Below, piece after piece: positions 15,679 through 23,956 of a stretch of DNA of 40,153 nt. Numbering within the stretch: the first letter of the stretch is position 1; every line of letters starts with the position of its first letter. Source of the stretch: Chloroflexota bacterium (lineage in GTDB: Bacteria; Chloroflexota; Limnocylindria; Limnocylindrales; CSP1-4); assembly GCA_003171035.1 (NCBI GenBank), contig PMXR01000070.1, positions 11,713 through 51,865 on the forward strand, in the 5' to 3' direction. The notes beneath the pieces were generated by a model. The model was not told where the DNA came from. It saw nothing but the letters and a program-made list of their open reading frames with translations, and ran no database searches. Both the position numbers and the translations under genes were made by a program.

Positions 15679-16668
15679 ATGACCCAGCCGCCCGAAATGA
15701 CCGACATTGAATCGGCCTCGCCGTGGTCGCAGCGGCTGGCCCGTGGCCGCGCGAGAGTTCGGCGTGGAGCAGGGTTCGGGCTGGGAGTGGTTGCGGCCCT
15801 CGTTGCCGTCGCGATGTACGGGTTTGCCGTGCCCGCTCCCAAGCCACTCAGCCAGGGGGACGTGGCCGCGAACATCGCTTCGGCCCTGGCCTCGGTGACG
15901 CCCGGGCCGGCGCTATCTCTGCTCGCCTATCAGGCCGTTCAGCCGTCGCTGGTCCTGGTCAAGACGCAGGGCCCTGCCGGCCCGGCCACGGGCGACAACG
16001 GCTCGGCGACCCCGGGCGGGTCTGCCGTGCCCGGCAGCTCGCCGGCCGCGGGCAGCTCGCCGGCACCGGGTGAATCGTCGACGCCGGTCGGGCCCGAACC
16101 TACAAGCTCGGCTCCGGCCGGAATCTCCACGGCCGACGGAACGCTGGGCAGCGGCGTGGTCATCGACTCCGCCGGCGACATCCTGACCTGCCTCCATCTC
16201 GTTGCAAAGGCCACGGCCATCGAGGTGACCTTCGCCGACGGGACGACTTCCTCAGCCCAGATAACCAGCACTCAACCCCAAAACGACATCGCCGTGCTCC
16301 AGGCCGACAACCCGCCGGCCACCCTGACCCCGGCCGTGCTGGGCAATCCGCGGAGTGTCTCGGTCGGCAGCGAGGCCTACGTCCTGGGCAGCCCGTTCGG
16401 ACTCTACGGCTCGTTCTCGTCCGGAGTCGTGTCGGGCCTCAACCGGACCTTCCAGCTCGCCGACGGCACGCAGCTGCAGGGCATGATCCAGGTGGATGCG
16501 GCCGTCAATCCGGGCAACTCGGGCGGACCTCTGGTCAATCGCTACGGCCAGGTGATCGGCATAGTCTCCGGGATCGTCAACCCCACCAACCAGAGCGTGT
16601 TCATCGGCATCGGTTTCGCGGTGCCGATCGATGTAGCCGGCGGTGCCGCCGGTCTGCCGCGCGATTGA
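15679..16668 (+). CDS. Membrane-anchored trypsin-like serine protease (HtrA-type catalytic domain, no PDZ)
   Basis: This protein has 329 residues. One N-terminal TM segment (~30-52) is followed by a Gly/Ser/Pro-rich linker (~97-150) and an S1C protease domain. The catalytic triad is complete: H173 (TCLHLV), D203 (QNDIAVLQ) and S281 (NPGNSGGPL). The polypeptide ends right after the protease domain (GIGFAVPID), so the PDZ domain normal for DegP/HtrA is absent. It is therefore an extracytoplasmic protease tethered to the membrane. It is followed 30 bp later by moxR on the same strand, which suggests cotranscription with the Bat-type operon. ATG is the assumed start; no strong ribosome site precedes it. 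Confidence 0.92.
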   Translation: MTQPPEMTDIESASPWSQRLARGRARVRRGAGFGLGVVAALVAVAMYGFAVPAPKPLSQGDVAANIASALASVTPGPALSLLAYQAVQPSLVLVKTQGPAGPATGDNGSATPGGSAVPGSSPAAGSSPAPGESSTPVGPEPTSSAPAGISTADGTLGSGVVIDSAGDILTCLHLVAKATAIEVTFADGTTSSAQITSTQPQNDIAVLQADNPPATLTPAVLGNPRSVSVGSEAYVLGSPFGLYGSFSSGVVSGLNRTFQLADGTQLQGMIQVDAAVNPGNSGGPLVNRYGQVIGIVSGIVNPTNQSVFIGIGFAVPIDVAGGAAGLPRD

Positions 16669-16698
16669 GCCGCGCAATAGCCAGGAGGCTTTGAACCA

Positions 16699-17709
16699 GT
16701 GCCACAACAACACGACACGACCCCGTCGGAGCCGATGGAGCGCGTTCTGTACGAGGTCAAGAAGGTCATCGTCGGCCAGGACCACTTGCTCGAGACGTTG
16801 GCCGTGGCTCTGCTGGCGCGTGGCCATCTGCTGGTCGAAGGCGTGCCCGGTCTGGCCAAGACGATGGCGATCAAGACGCTGGCCGGCGCAATCGGCGGAG
16901 AGTTCAAACGCATCCAGTTCACGCCGGATCTTGTCCCGGCGGACTTGATCGGGACGCGGATCTACAACCAGAAGACCGGCGAGTTCAACACATCGCTCGG
17001 CCCGGTCTTCACCAATCTGCTGCTGGCCGACGAGATCAACCGCGCCCCGGCCAAAGTCCAGAGCGCGTTGCTGGAAGTGATGCAGGAGCGGCAGGTCACG
17101 ATCGGCCGTGAAACCCACATGGTCCCCGACCCGTTCCTCGTGCTGGCGACCCAAAACCCGATCGAGACCGAAGGCACGTACGCGCTGCCGGAGGCCCAGG
17201 TCGACCGCTTCATGCTCAAGGTGCTGGTCGGCTACCCCAGCGCGACCGAGGAGTTCGCGATCGTCGAAAGGATGACCGGACCTCTCGACGCGGTTCAGGA
17301 AGTGCTGTCGACCAAGGATCTGCTCGAGCTGCAGAAGCAGGCGGACAGGGTCTATGTCGACCCGGCGCTGATGGACTACGCGGTCCGGCTGACGACTGCG
17401 ACCCGATCGCCTCGGTCGCACGGCCTGCCAGACCTCGAGCGCTACATCACCTACGGCGCCAGCCCGCGAGCCTCGATCAACCTGATCCTGACCGCCCGGG
17501 CCCTGGCCTTCGTCCGCGGCCGCGACTATGCCCTGCCCCAGGACGTGGTCGACATGGCCCGCGACGTGATGCGCCACCGGCTGGTGCTGTCGTTCGAAGC
17601 TCTCTCCGACAATGTGACCGCCGACGACGTGCTGTCGACGGTCCTGCGGCAGATACCGGCGCCCGTGGTGCCGTTGCGGGAGCGAACCAACGTCCGCGCC
17701 AGCGCCTGA
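16699..17709 (+). CDS. moxR: MoxR-type AAA+ ATPase
   Basis: This protein has 336 residues from a GTG with AGGAGG 10 nt upstream. Walker A is GVPGLAKT (48-55), Walker B is LLLADE (D111, E112), and the sensor stretch ATQNPIETEGTYALPEAQVD and C-terminal lid YGASPRASINLI are typical of the MRP subfamily. MoxR ATPases act as chaperones that activate VWA-domain partners. The next three genes encode exactly such partners (DUF58 and two VWA proteins), with a 4-bp gap to the next gene. Confidence 0.97.
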   Translation: MPQQHDTTPSEPMERVLYEVKKVIVGQDHLLETLAVALLARGHLLVEGVPGLAKTMAIKTLAGAIGGEFKRIQFTPDLVPADLIGTRIYNQKTGEFNTSLGPVFTNLLLADEINRAPAKVQSALLEVMQERQVTIGRETHMVPDPFLVLATQNPIETEGTYALPEAQVDRFMLKVLVGYPSATEEFAIVERMTGPLDAVQEVLSTKDLLELQKQADRVYVDPALMDYAVRLTTATRSPRSHGLPDLERYITYGASPRASINLILTARALAFVRGRDYALPQDVVDMARDVMRHRLVLSFEALSDNVTADDVLSTVLRQIPAPVVPLRERTNVRASA

Positions 17710-17713
17710 CGGC

Positions 17714-18886
17714 ATGGTCTGGACCGCGCCGCCCGAACCCGACGAGGACCGCCGGGAGGGCTGGAGTGCCCCGGTCACGCGCCGCGGGACGGGCGTGGCC
17801 TCCGGGCATGCGCCGGTGAAGCCGATCTTCAGGGCCGAATCCGGTGCCGTGGCTCCCGGCTCGGCGCGCCATGCCCTGCCGCCGTTGCCGCCGTTGCTGC
17901 CGTCCCTGGCTCGAGCACCCATCGCCGCGGCGGCTCCGCCGCCCTCCGCGTCGGCGGCGCCGCCCCTCGCGCCGGACCCGCCCCCGCCTTCGACCCGCGC
18001 CTTGACCGCCCCCGACCGGATCCTCCAGCGGCTGGAGTGGCAGGTAATCCGCCGGCTCGACGGCATCCTCCAGGGCGACTATCGCAGCCTCTTCCGCGGC
18101 AACGGCATCGATCTCGTCGATCTGCGCGAGTACCAGCCCGGCGACGACGTGCGGGCGATCGACTGGAACGTGACCGCGCGGATGGACACGCCCTACGTGC
18201 GCGAATACTCGGAAGACCGCGAGGTCACGGCCTGGTTCCTGCTCGACCTGAGCCCCTCGATCGACTTCGGCAGCGGCGACGGCGATCGCCTCAAGCGCAC
18301 GGTCCTGATCGACTTCGTGGCGACGCTGGCCCGGCTGATGACCCGGCGCGGCAATCGCGTGGGAGCGATGCTCTACGACACCACGATGGAGCGCGTGGTC
18401 CCGGCGCGTGGCGGCCGCGACCAGGTGCTGCGGCTGATCGACGATCTGCTCAACCAGCCGCGCCTGGACCGCGCCCCCTTCACCGACCTGGCGCCGCTGC
18501 TGGAAGCCGGCGCGGCCGCGGTCAAGCGCCGCTCGCTGGTCTTCGTCATCTCGGACTTCATCTCCGTCCCGGGCTGGGAGCGGCAACTCAACCTGCTCAA
18601 CCGGCGCCACGAGGTGGTGGCGGTCCGGCTTCACGACCCGCGTGAGGTCGAGCTTCCGGACGTGGGCCCGCTGATCATGGAAGACGCCGAGACCGGTGAG
18701 CAGCTGTACGTCGATACCCATGATGCCCGCTTCCGGCGCCGTTTCGAGGAAGCCGCTCGAAAGCGCGAGGCCGAGGTGAACGACGCTTTCCGCCGTTCCG
18801 GCGTCGAGGCGCTCTCACTCTCCACGGACGAGGACCTCGTCCGTGCCATCGTCCGGATGGCCACGTTGCGCCGGCGGCGGAGGTAG
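17714..18886 (+). CDS. DUF58 domain protein of the MoxR/Bat operon
   Basis: This protein has 390 residues. An unusual ~95-residue Pro/Ala-rich N-terminal extension precedes the DUF58 core, whose signature GNGIDLVDLREYQPGDDVRA and IDWNVTAR lies at ~126-155. A VWA-like Rossmann half follows, with VTAWFLLDLSPSIDFGSGDG at ~170. The domain is a degenerate von Willebrand A fold thought to partner MoxR. No TM segment was found, whereas many DUF58 proteins have two at the N-terminus, so this member is cytoplasmic. It is separated from the next gene by 2 bp, showing tight coupling. Confidence 0.93.
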   Translation: MVWTAPPEPDEDRREGWSAPVTRRGTGVASGHAPVKPIFRAESGAVAPGSARHALPPLPPLLPSLARAPIAAAAPPPSASAAPPLAPDPPPPSTRALTAPDRILQRLEWQVIRRLDGILQGDYRSLFRGNGIDLVDLREYQPGDDVRAIDWNVTARMDTPYVREYSEDREVTAWFLLDLSPSIDFGSGDGDRLKRTVLIDFVATLARLMTRRGNRVGAMLYDTTMERVVPARGGRDQVLRLIDDLLNQPRLDRAPFTDLAPLLEAGAAAVKRRSLVFVISDFISVPGWERQLNLLNRRHEVVAVRLHDPREVELPDVGPLIMEDAETGEQLYVDTHDARFRRRFEEAARKREAEVNDAFRRSGVEALSLSTDEDLVRAIVRMATLRRRRR

Positions 18887-18888
18887 CT

Positions 18889-19905
18889 ATGTCGTTCATC
18901 TGGCCGCCGGTGCTGCTGACACTCCTGCTCGTGCCCGCCGGTGTCGGGTTGTATCTGTTCCTCGACACGCGGCGCCGCCGCCGGCTGGCCCGGTACGGTG
19001 GAGCCGGCCCGGTCAGCTCGACCACGGGCCGAGCCAGCATTCGCAGTCGGATCGCTCCGGTTCTGATGCTCTGCGGGTTGGTCTTGCTGCCGGTGGCCAT
19101 GGCCCGTCCTCAGGCCGTGGTTAGCCTGCCGCAGGAGGAGGGGACGGTGGTTCTGGCGTTCGACGTCTCGGCCAGCATGGCCGCCACGGATCTCGCGCCG
19201 ACCCGGATGGCTGCGGCAAAGGTTGCGGCCAAGGACTTCGTAATGAAGCAGCCTGCCGGCGTGACCATTGGGGTCGTGGCCTTCAGCGATTCGGGCGTCT
19301 CCGTGCAGCAGCCCAGCAACGACCAATCGGCAGTGCTGGCCGCGATCGACCGCCTGGCGCCGGAACGCGGCACTTCGGTGGCCGAGGGGATCCTGGCCTC
19401 GCTCAAGGTCATCGCGGTCGCGGAGGCCGGGCCGTGGGCCAACAACTACTACTCGAATGCCTCGCCGAACCCGTCGCCGACCGCGACACCCACGCCTGTC
19501 CCTGCCGGCACGCACGCTCCGGCCGCGATCGTCCTGCTGAGCGATGGCGAGAACAACGAGAACCCCGATCCGGCGACCGCGGCCAAGGCGGCGGCCGATC
19601 AGGGCATCCGGATCTACACGATCGGTATCGGCACGCCGTCCGGCACGACCGTGACGCTGGACGGCTTCCAGATCCACACCCAGCTGGACGCGGCGACGCT
19701 GCAGTCGATCGCCCAGACGACGGACGGCAAGTACTACGCCGCGACCGACGCGCAGCAACTCCTCTCGATCTACGACAACCTCGACACCCAACTAATCCTC
19801 CAGCCTCAGATGGTCGAGATCACCGGGCTCCTGGCCGGCGTCAGCTTGCTGCTGCTGCTGGCCGGTGCGGCCGCCTCGATGATGTGGCTCGGGCGACTGC
19901 CATGA
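18889..19905 (+). CDS. VWA domain membrane protein (BatA-like)
   Basis: This protein has 338 residues. TM segments at ~5-25 and ~56-72 are followed by a VWA domain with the MIDAS motif DVSASM (D92, S94, S96) and the later LLSDGENNE strand. A third TM lies at the C-terminus (~312-334, GLLAGVSLLLLLAGAAASMM). This is the BatA/BatB layout. A Thr/Pro/Ser insert (SPNPSPTATPTPVPAGTHAP, ~193) interrupts the VWA fold. The VWA domain should face the outside and bind a protein partner through its metal site. Confidence 0.93.
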   Translation: MSFIWPPVLLTLLLVPAGVGLYLFLDTRRRRRLARYGGAGPVSSTTGRASIRSRIAPVLMLCGLVLLPVAMARPQAVVSLPQEEGTVVLAFDVSASMAATDLAPTRMAAAKVAAKDFVMKQPAGVTIGVVAFSDSGVSVQQPSNDQSAVLAAIDRLAPERGTSVAEGILASLKVIAVAEAGPWANNYYSNASPNPSPTATPTPVPAGTHAPAAIVLLSDGENNENPDPATAAKAAADQGIRIYTIGIGTPSGTTVTLDGFQIHTQLDAATLQSIAQTTDGKYYAATDAQQLLSIYDNLDTQLILQPQMVEITGLLAGVSLLLLLAGAAASMMWLGRLP

Positions 19906-19918
19906 GCGGAGGCGCTAG

Positions 19919-21037
19919 ATGAACTTCCTCTGGGTCGACCTGCTGGTCCTGCTGGCGGTGCTTCCGATCCTGGTCGGGGCGTATGTGTGGAGCCTGCGCC
20001 GGCGGCGGCCCTCCGGCGTCCGCTACTCGAGTCTGTCCCTGATTCGCGACGCCGTGCCCGGAACCGCGCGGCTGCGGCGCCACCTGCCGTTCGTCTTCTT
20101 CGTGGCGGCGCTCGCGGCGCTCGTCATGGCGTTGGCCCGGCCGGTGGTCATTCTGGCCGTGCCAACCAACCAGACCACGATCCTGCTCACGATCGACGTC
20201 TCGGGCAGCATGTGCTCGACCGATATCCCGCCCAGCCGCATTCAGGCTGCCGAGTCGGCCGCGGCGTCGTTCATCAACTCGCAAGCCGCCTCGACACGGA
20301 TAGGTATCGTCGCCTTCAGTGGCTACGCCGAACTGATCCAGGCCCCAACCAACGACAAGGCGGAGCTTCTGAGCGCGCTCAGCAGTCTCGCGACCGGACA
20401 GCGGACCGCCATCGGCGACGGCATCCTGGCCTCGATCGACGCCATCTCGGACGTCGACCCGGCCGTGGCCAAGAGCCAGACCGACACCTCCACGGGTACG
20501 GCGCCTGCGCCGGTGCCGCAGGGCGACTACGCCCCGGACATCATCGTCCTCCTCACCGATGGCGCGAGCAACTTCGGCACGGCCCCGCTCGATGCCGCTC
20601 AGCAGGCCGCCGACAGGGGAGTGCGCGTCTACACGATCGGCTTTGGGACGGCCAACGGCGGAGGCATGAGCCCGACCTGCGCGCCGCAGTTCCAGGGCCG
20701 TGAGCCCGGTGGCGGCGGCGGGTTCGGTGGTGGCGGGTTCGGTGGTGGCGGCCGCAACGGCGGCGGCAACGGCGGCGGCAACGGCGGCGGCAACGGCGGC
20801 GGCAACTTCCCGCGCGGCATCGACGAAGTCACGCTTCAGAAGATCGCCGACATGACCGGCGGTACGTACCACCCCGCGGAAACTGCCGATCAGCTGCAGA
20901 GCGTCTTCCAGAACCTGCCTCTGAACCTGATCGTGAAGCACGAGGCGACCGAGGTCAGCTTCGTCTTCGTCGGGTTCGGTGGGCTGCTCTCCGCGCTCGC
21001 ACTGCTCCTCGGAAAGGCCTGGCGGCCGCTGCCGTAG
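19919..21037 (+). CDS. VWA domain membrane protein (BatA/BatB-like), Gly-rich insert
   Basis: This protein has 372 residues and is a paralogue of the preceding gene: TM ~7-25 and ~57-80, a VWA domain with MIDAS DVSGSM (D93, S95, S97) and LLTDGASNF, and a C-terminal TM (~345-365). A ribosome site (GCGGAGGCG) precedes the ATG. A glycine-rich insert (GGGGGFGGGGFGGGGRNGGG and four GGGN units) sits in the VWA domain at ~262-296. It is the last gene of the operon; seven bases after its stop codon the repeat array begins. Confidence 0.93.
   Translation: MNFLWVDLLVLLAVLPILVGAYVWSLRRRRPSGVRYSSLSLIRDAVPGTARLRRHLPFVFFVAALAALVMALARPVVILAVPTNQTTILLTIDVSGSMCSTDIPPSRIQAAESAAASFINSQAASTRIGIVAFSGYAELIQAPTNDKAELLSALSSLATGQRTAIGDGILASIDAISDVDPAVAKSQTDTSTGTAPAPVPQGDYAPDIIVLLTDGASNFGTAPLDAAQQAADRGVRVYTIGFGTANGGGMSPTCAPQFQGREPGGGGGFGGGGFGGGGRNGGGNGGGNGGGNGGGNFPRGIDEVTLQKIADMTGGTYHPAETADQLQSVFQNLPLNLIVKHEATEVSFVFVGFGGLLSALALLLGKAWRPLP
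20759..20806 (+). repeat. Four tandem 12-bp units inside a VWA gene
   Basis: GGCGGCGGCAAC is repeated four times in frame, encoding (GGGN)4. It is likely length-variable without frame loss. Confidence 0.95.
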
Positions 21038-21043
21038 CGAGAG

Positions 21044-21080
21044 GTCGGAGGCTCTACTCCAAACGCGATGCCGATCTCAT
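21044..21080 (+). repeat. Array repeat, degenerate left-end copy (G)
   Basis: GTCGG, then CTCTACTCC, then AACGCGATGCCGATCTCAT aligns with the distal half of the copy at 25792 (ACTCCTAACGCGACACCGAC). The proximal TCACCCGTATA part is lost. It begins 6 bp after the VWA stop codon and marks the array boundary. Confidence 0.6.
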
Positions 21081-21105
21081 ACCATGTCGGAGTCTGGAGC
21101 GCCGG

Positions 21106-21468
21106 CTACTCGATCCGAGATCGATCGGGGCCCTTCCTCCCAATAGCCCACGCGGCCAGTGCCACTACCAGACCAACGCCAGACAGGAATATGCACCCGG
21201 CGCTTCCCAAAGGCGGAACGAGAAGCACCGAAACGGCGACCGCGATCAGGATAGCGGACCCCGTTCCGACAGCGAACTCGCGGTTGAGAGCTGGTCTACC
21301 GATCGCGACTAGGCTCGCGATGCCGATCACCCAAATGGTTCCTGCGACAGGTCCCCACAGCGGGACCGCAGAGATCTTCAACGCCGCACCGATGAAGAGC
21401 GCTCCGCCGAACACTTCAGGTCGGCGCGGGTTGCTAATGAAGACTGCTGCCAAGCGATTGACGGCCAT
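21106..21468 (-). CDS. Small membrane protein, unknown function (array unit)
   Basis: This protein has 120 residues. The start was chosen at MAVNRLAAVFISNPRRPE because the minus strand has GGAGGGAGA about 5 nt upstream; the frame is open 42 codons further but crosses non-coding sequence. Four hydrophobic segments are predicted: VFGGALFIGAALKISAVPLW, VAGTIWVIGIASLVAIG, GSAILIAVAVSVLLVP and IFLSGVGLVVALAAWAIG. The end is basic (RKGPDRSRIE). The family is not recognised. The degenerate repeat lies about 25 bp past its stop codon, the same order as in the other minus-strand units. Confidence 0.75.
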   Translation of the reverse strand: MAVNRLAAVFISNPRRPEVFGGALFIGAALKISAVPLWGPVAGTIWVIGIASLVAIGRPALNREFAVGTGSAILIAVAVSVLLVPPLGSAGCIFLSGVGLVVALAAWAIGRKGPDRSRIE

Positions 21469-21626
21469 TCTCTCCCTCCGGTCCCACGTGCTTCTTGCTT
21501 CCAGTCTAGAGCGCCGGCATAGCCTGGGTACATCGTGAGAGACGGCCCGGGTGGGTCGAGAACCACGTCGCGAACGGTGCAGGGAGCTACCCAACCTGCT
21601 CCGTCTTCTCGGACATTGTGTGGCGG

Positions 21627-21657
21627 ACCTTCACCCGTATAGTGTCGGCCTGACTCC
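21627..21657 (+). repeat. Array repeat copy A
   Basis: It is a full 31-bp copy: ACCT, the core TCACCCGTATAGTGTCGG, then CCTGACTCC. Its flanks differ from those of the other copies; the distal CGCGAC-type extension is not preserved. Confidence 0.95.
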
Positions 21658-21742
21658 TTCGGCAACTCCCATCCTTCAACTAGGCGCGGGCCGCCCAGCC
21701 AGCGCTCGCGTCCACGAAGGCCTTTCCTCGCGAGCCGGACGC

Positions 21743-21748
21743 TATCCT
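21743..21748 (+). promoter_or_regulatory. -10 hexamer TATCCT, leaderless type (array unit)
   Basis: TATCCT ends 6 nt before GTG 21755. It suggests that this unit carries its own promoter, unlike typical integron cassettes. Confidence 0.45.
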
Positions 21749-21754
21749 TCGGGG

Positions 21755-22891
21755 GTGGGCAGCGATGGTGTGGCAGCGAGAGCGGACCGGTCTGCCCGTT
21801 CGCGGCCGGAGTGCGCGTGGCTGATCTCATCGCGTCGGTGCAAGCGGACCGACCTCGTGCCGGGAGCAGCCTACTGTCATGTGCATTACGACAAGGCCCT
21901 CTGGTTGCAGCGCCATCGGTCGCGCGAGCCGCTGCCGTCACGGGTTGACAGGTTCGAGCTTGCATTGACCGTGGCGGGGGCTCTGGTCGTGCTTATAGCT
22001 GGCGCGCCCCACTTCGTCAGACTCTGGTCTGACGGCTTGGCTAACCTGTCGTCGGCGGCAGCCGACTTGGCGGATAATCCTGATGAGATCAGGGTCGGCG
22101 TAGGCTACTTGGCGACGCTGGCGTGCGACTTCGCCGTGGGCTGGACCGTCCTACTAGCATGGTCGCCGATCCCCATGGTGCCCGCACATCGCATCCTCGC
22201 GATCCAGGTCGGGCTCTTGATCTCGTTCGTCAGCCTCTCACTACTCGGCGCGATTTGGCTTGAAGGCTGGGCAATCGAGAGGCAATCGCAAAGCTGGTCG
22301 CTAGTCAACGGTCTCATCGATCTCCCCTTGGTCGGCGTGCTATCGGCCATATACGTGGGCGCGATTCGAGGCCATCGAAGGGACGTTCGAAAGTATTGGC
22401 CGAGCGTGATCCTGGGAGGGTCCGTTCTGTATTTGCTGGCAAATGCCATCGCCGCCGCGGGCGGCTACCAAGAATCCCCTACTACGACGGTCGCGGCGAT
22501 AGTCGTCTTTCTGGTCGTCTCGCTGATTGTGATTCCACGCAAGGGCCGCATGTTGGTGGCATGGGGGATTGATTTGGGCGTCGCGAGACTGGCCGACACG
22601 ACTAGCCCGCTAGATCGTGAGGAGTTGGCCCGGTTGGACGCGTCTTCGCGCACAGAAGCCCTCAGAAAGGCTGCGCTGTCTCTTGCCAGCCTGACCCCAT
22701 CCGAGCGCACCCGGCTGATGCACTTCCTTGCCGATGGTCCTAGCTTCGGTCCGGGGCGGTTCGTGACGTCCGTGTTGGTGCTCTTCGCCGCCGCACTATT
22801 CGTGCAGGCACCGGCCGCACGTACCTTCTCTGCCGTCTACTCTGGTGTCGTGTGCCAGACCCTCCGGGCCGGCAGTCCGTGGTGCCCGTAG
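21755..22891 (+). CDS. Zinc-finger-like multi-TM membrane protein, unknown function (array unit)
   Basis: This protein has 378 residues from GTG 21755, supported by the TATCCT hexamer 6 nt upstream; upstream frame includes repeat A and is not coding. Near the N-terminus CAWLISSRRC and YCHVH form a C-x8-C-x11-C-x2-H knuckle, a small zinc-binding motif common at bacterial N-termini. Five to seven TM segments follow, for example LALTVAGALVVLIAG, LATLACDFAVGWTVLLAW, VGLLISFVSLSLLGAIW and VAAIVVFLVVSLIVIP, then a soluble helical stretch and a final TM (FVTSVLVLFAAALFV). The family is not recognised. It is oriented opposite to most of the array. Confidence 0.75.
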   Translation: MGSDGVAARADRSARSRPECAWLISSRRCKRTDLVPGAAYCHVHYDKALWLQRHRSREPLPSRVDRFELALTVAGALVVLIAGAPHFVRLWSDGLANLSSAAADLADNPDEIRVGVGYLATLACDFAVGWTVLLAWSPIPMVPAHRILAIQVGLLISFVSLSLLGAIWLEGWAIERQSQSWSLVNGLIDLPLVGVLSAIYVGAIRGHRRDVRKYWPSVILGGSVLYLLANAIAAAGGYQESPTTTVAAIVVFLVVSLIVIPRKGRMLVAWGIDLGVARLADTTSPLDREELARLDASSRTEALRKAALSLASLTPSERTRLMHFLADGPSFGPGRFVTSVLVLFAAALFVQAPAARTFSAVYSGVVCQTLRAGSPWCP

Positions 22892-22986
22892 AGGCGGCGC
22901 GCCTGGTCTTCTGGATCAAGCCACTTGGAGATCGACGTGCAGACGGCTACGCTGACCGCTCCGCAGCTGCGGCCGAGGATTGGCGC

Positions 22987-23017
22987 ACCTTCACCCGTAT
23001 AGTGTCGGCCTGACTCC
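22987..23017 (+). repeat. Array repeat copy B
   Basis: It is 31 bp and identical to copy A, followed by TCTCGCGACGCCGACCCC, which matches the extended consensus. GTGTCG (23002-23007) can pair with CGACGC (23023-23028). Confidence 0.95.
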
Positions 23018-23164
23018 TCTCGCGACGCCGACCCCTGCGACAGGACGTTCTCGTTGGCATGTGCGCGCCGACCACACCATCCTGCTGCAGAGAGGTCACC
23101 TCGCCCCGGCGCACGGTAGAGTAGAAACTGACCGTTTCCGTCGTGACCGAGGGTGGAGATAAGG

Positions 23165-23677
23165 ATGTACGGACCGACTCAGCCAGTCCAATACACGATC
23201 GCGCCGGCGTCGATCCGAGTGATCGCATGGCTAATAGATATGGTTATCCTTTTCCTGGCCGTGGTCGTGATCTGTATGGCTGCCGATGGAGTGGGCAGCG
23301 TTCTTCTTGGAAGTCCCTACCTTGTGCCGTCGTTCCTGCCGGTCATCCTTGTGGTGTCGGCGGCGTACTCGATCCCTCTGTGGAAGCTCAGGGGCGCCAC
23401 TCTTGGGCAGGAACTGTTCAGGATCTACGTGTATGGAGCCGCGGGGCCTGTCCGGCTGGATTGGAGACACGCAGCGATCAGGTGGCTCGGACCGTTTGGA
23501 TGGATGGTCTTCGCGGTGGCAAGCCTGCAGAGCGGTTTGTGGGTCAACGTGATGTTGCTGGCTATGCTTCTGGTCGGCGTCTCGGTTGGCGGCGATCACC
23601 AACGGCGCTTCGTACACGACCATCTTTCGGGGAGTGTCGTCGTTCAACGGGTCAGCGTCGGGGCGGGCGGCTGGTAG
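23165..23677 (+). CDS. RDD family membrane protein (array unit)
   Basis: This protein has 170 residues. ATG at 23165 follows GGGTGGAGA. RVIAWLIDMVILFLAVVVI is the R-x4-D first-TM signature of RDD proteins, LRGATLGQELFRIYVYGAAG is the conserved loop, and DHLSGSVVV the C-terminal end. Four hydrophobic segments were found. RDD proteins are polytopic and mostly unknown; some act in transport or ion homeostasis. The gene is inverted relative to most of the array. A TAGAGT hexamer at 23117-23122 could be its -10 box. Confidence 0.85.
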   Translation: MYGPTQPVQYTIAPASIRVIAWLIDMVILFLAVVVICMAADGVGSVLLGSPYLVPSFLPVILVVSAAYSIPLWKLRGATLGQELFRIYVYGAAGPVRLDWRHAAIRWLGPFGWMVFAVASLQSGLWVNVMLLAMLLVGVSVGGDHQRRFVHDHLSGSVVVQRVSVGAGGW

Positions 23678-23767
23678 GGCGATCGACAACTGATGACGCC
23701 CATTGGCTCCAGAACACGTCACAGGGCCCGACGGCCCAGGCTGTAGGCGGGCAGCGGTCCGCTCCGC

Positions 23768-23798
23768 ACAATCACCCGTATAGTGTCGGCCCGACTCC
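23768..23798 (+). repeat. Array repeat copy C
   Basis: The core TCACCCGTATAGTGTCGG is intact. The first four bases are ACAA instead of ACCT, and the end reads CCCGACTCC. Confidence 0.93.
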
Positions 23799-23956
23799 AG
23801 TCGACCCTCCAGTTCGAACTGCCGTGGCGTCGCCCTGATGGCGCATTCGGAACCTCATGTCACGTACTTCACTGGCACCATCAAGATGGGTCGGACGCAC
23901 CGTATCCGGGAACCTTTGTTCGCACCCTAGGTGCCGGATGCGGATTCGACGGGGCA

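Noticed and set aside
16252-18066. Long minus-strand open frame
   Set aside because: It is antisense to the protease, moxR and DUF58 genes, which have full motifs; Arg/Gly/His-rich composition is typical of shadow frames in high-GC DNA.
23143-23838. Alternative plus-strand frame over the RDD gene
   Set aside because: It lacks hydrophobic segments, whereas the frame at 23165 has the RDD signature and a ribosome site; it also runs through repeat C.
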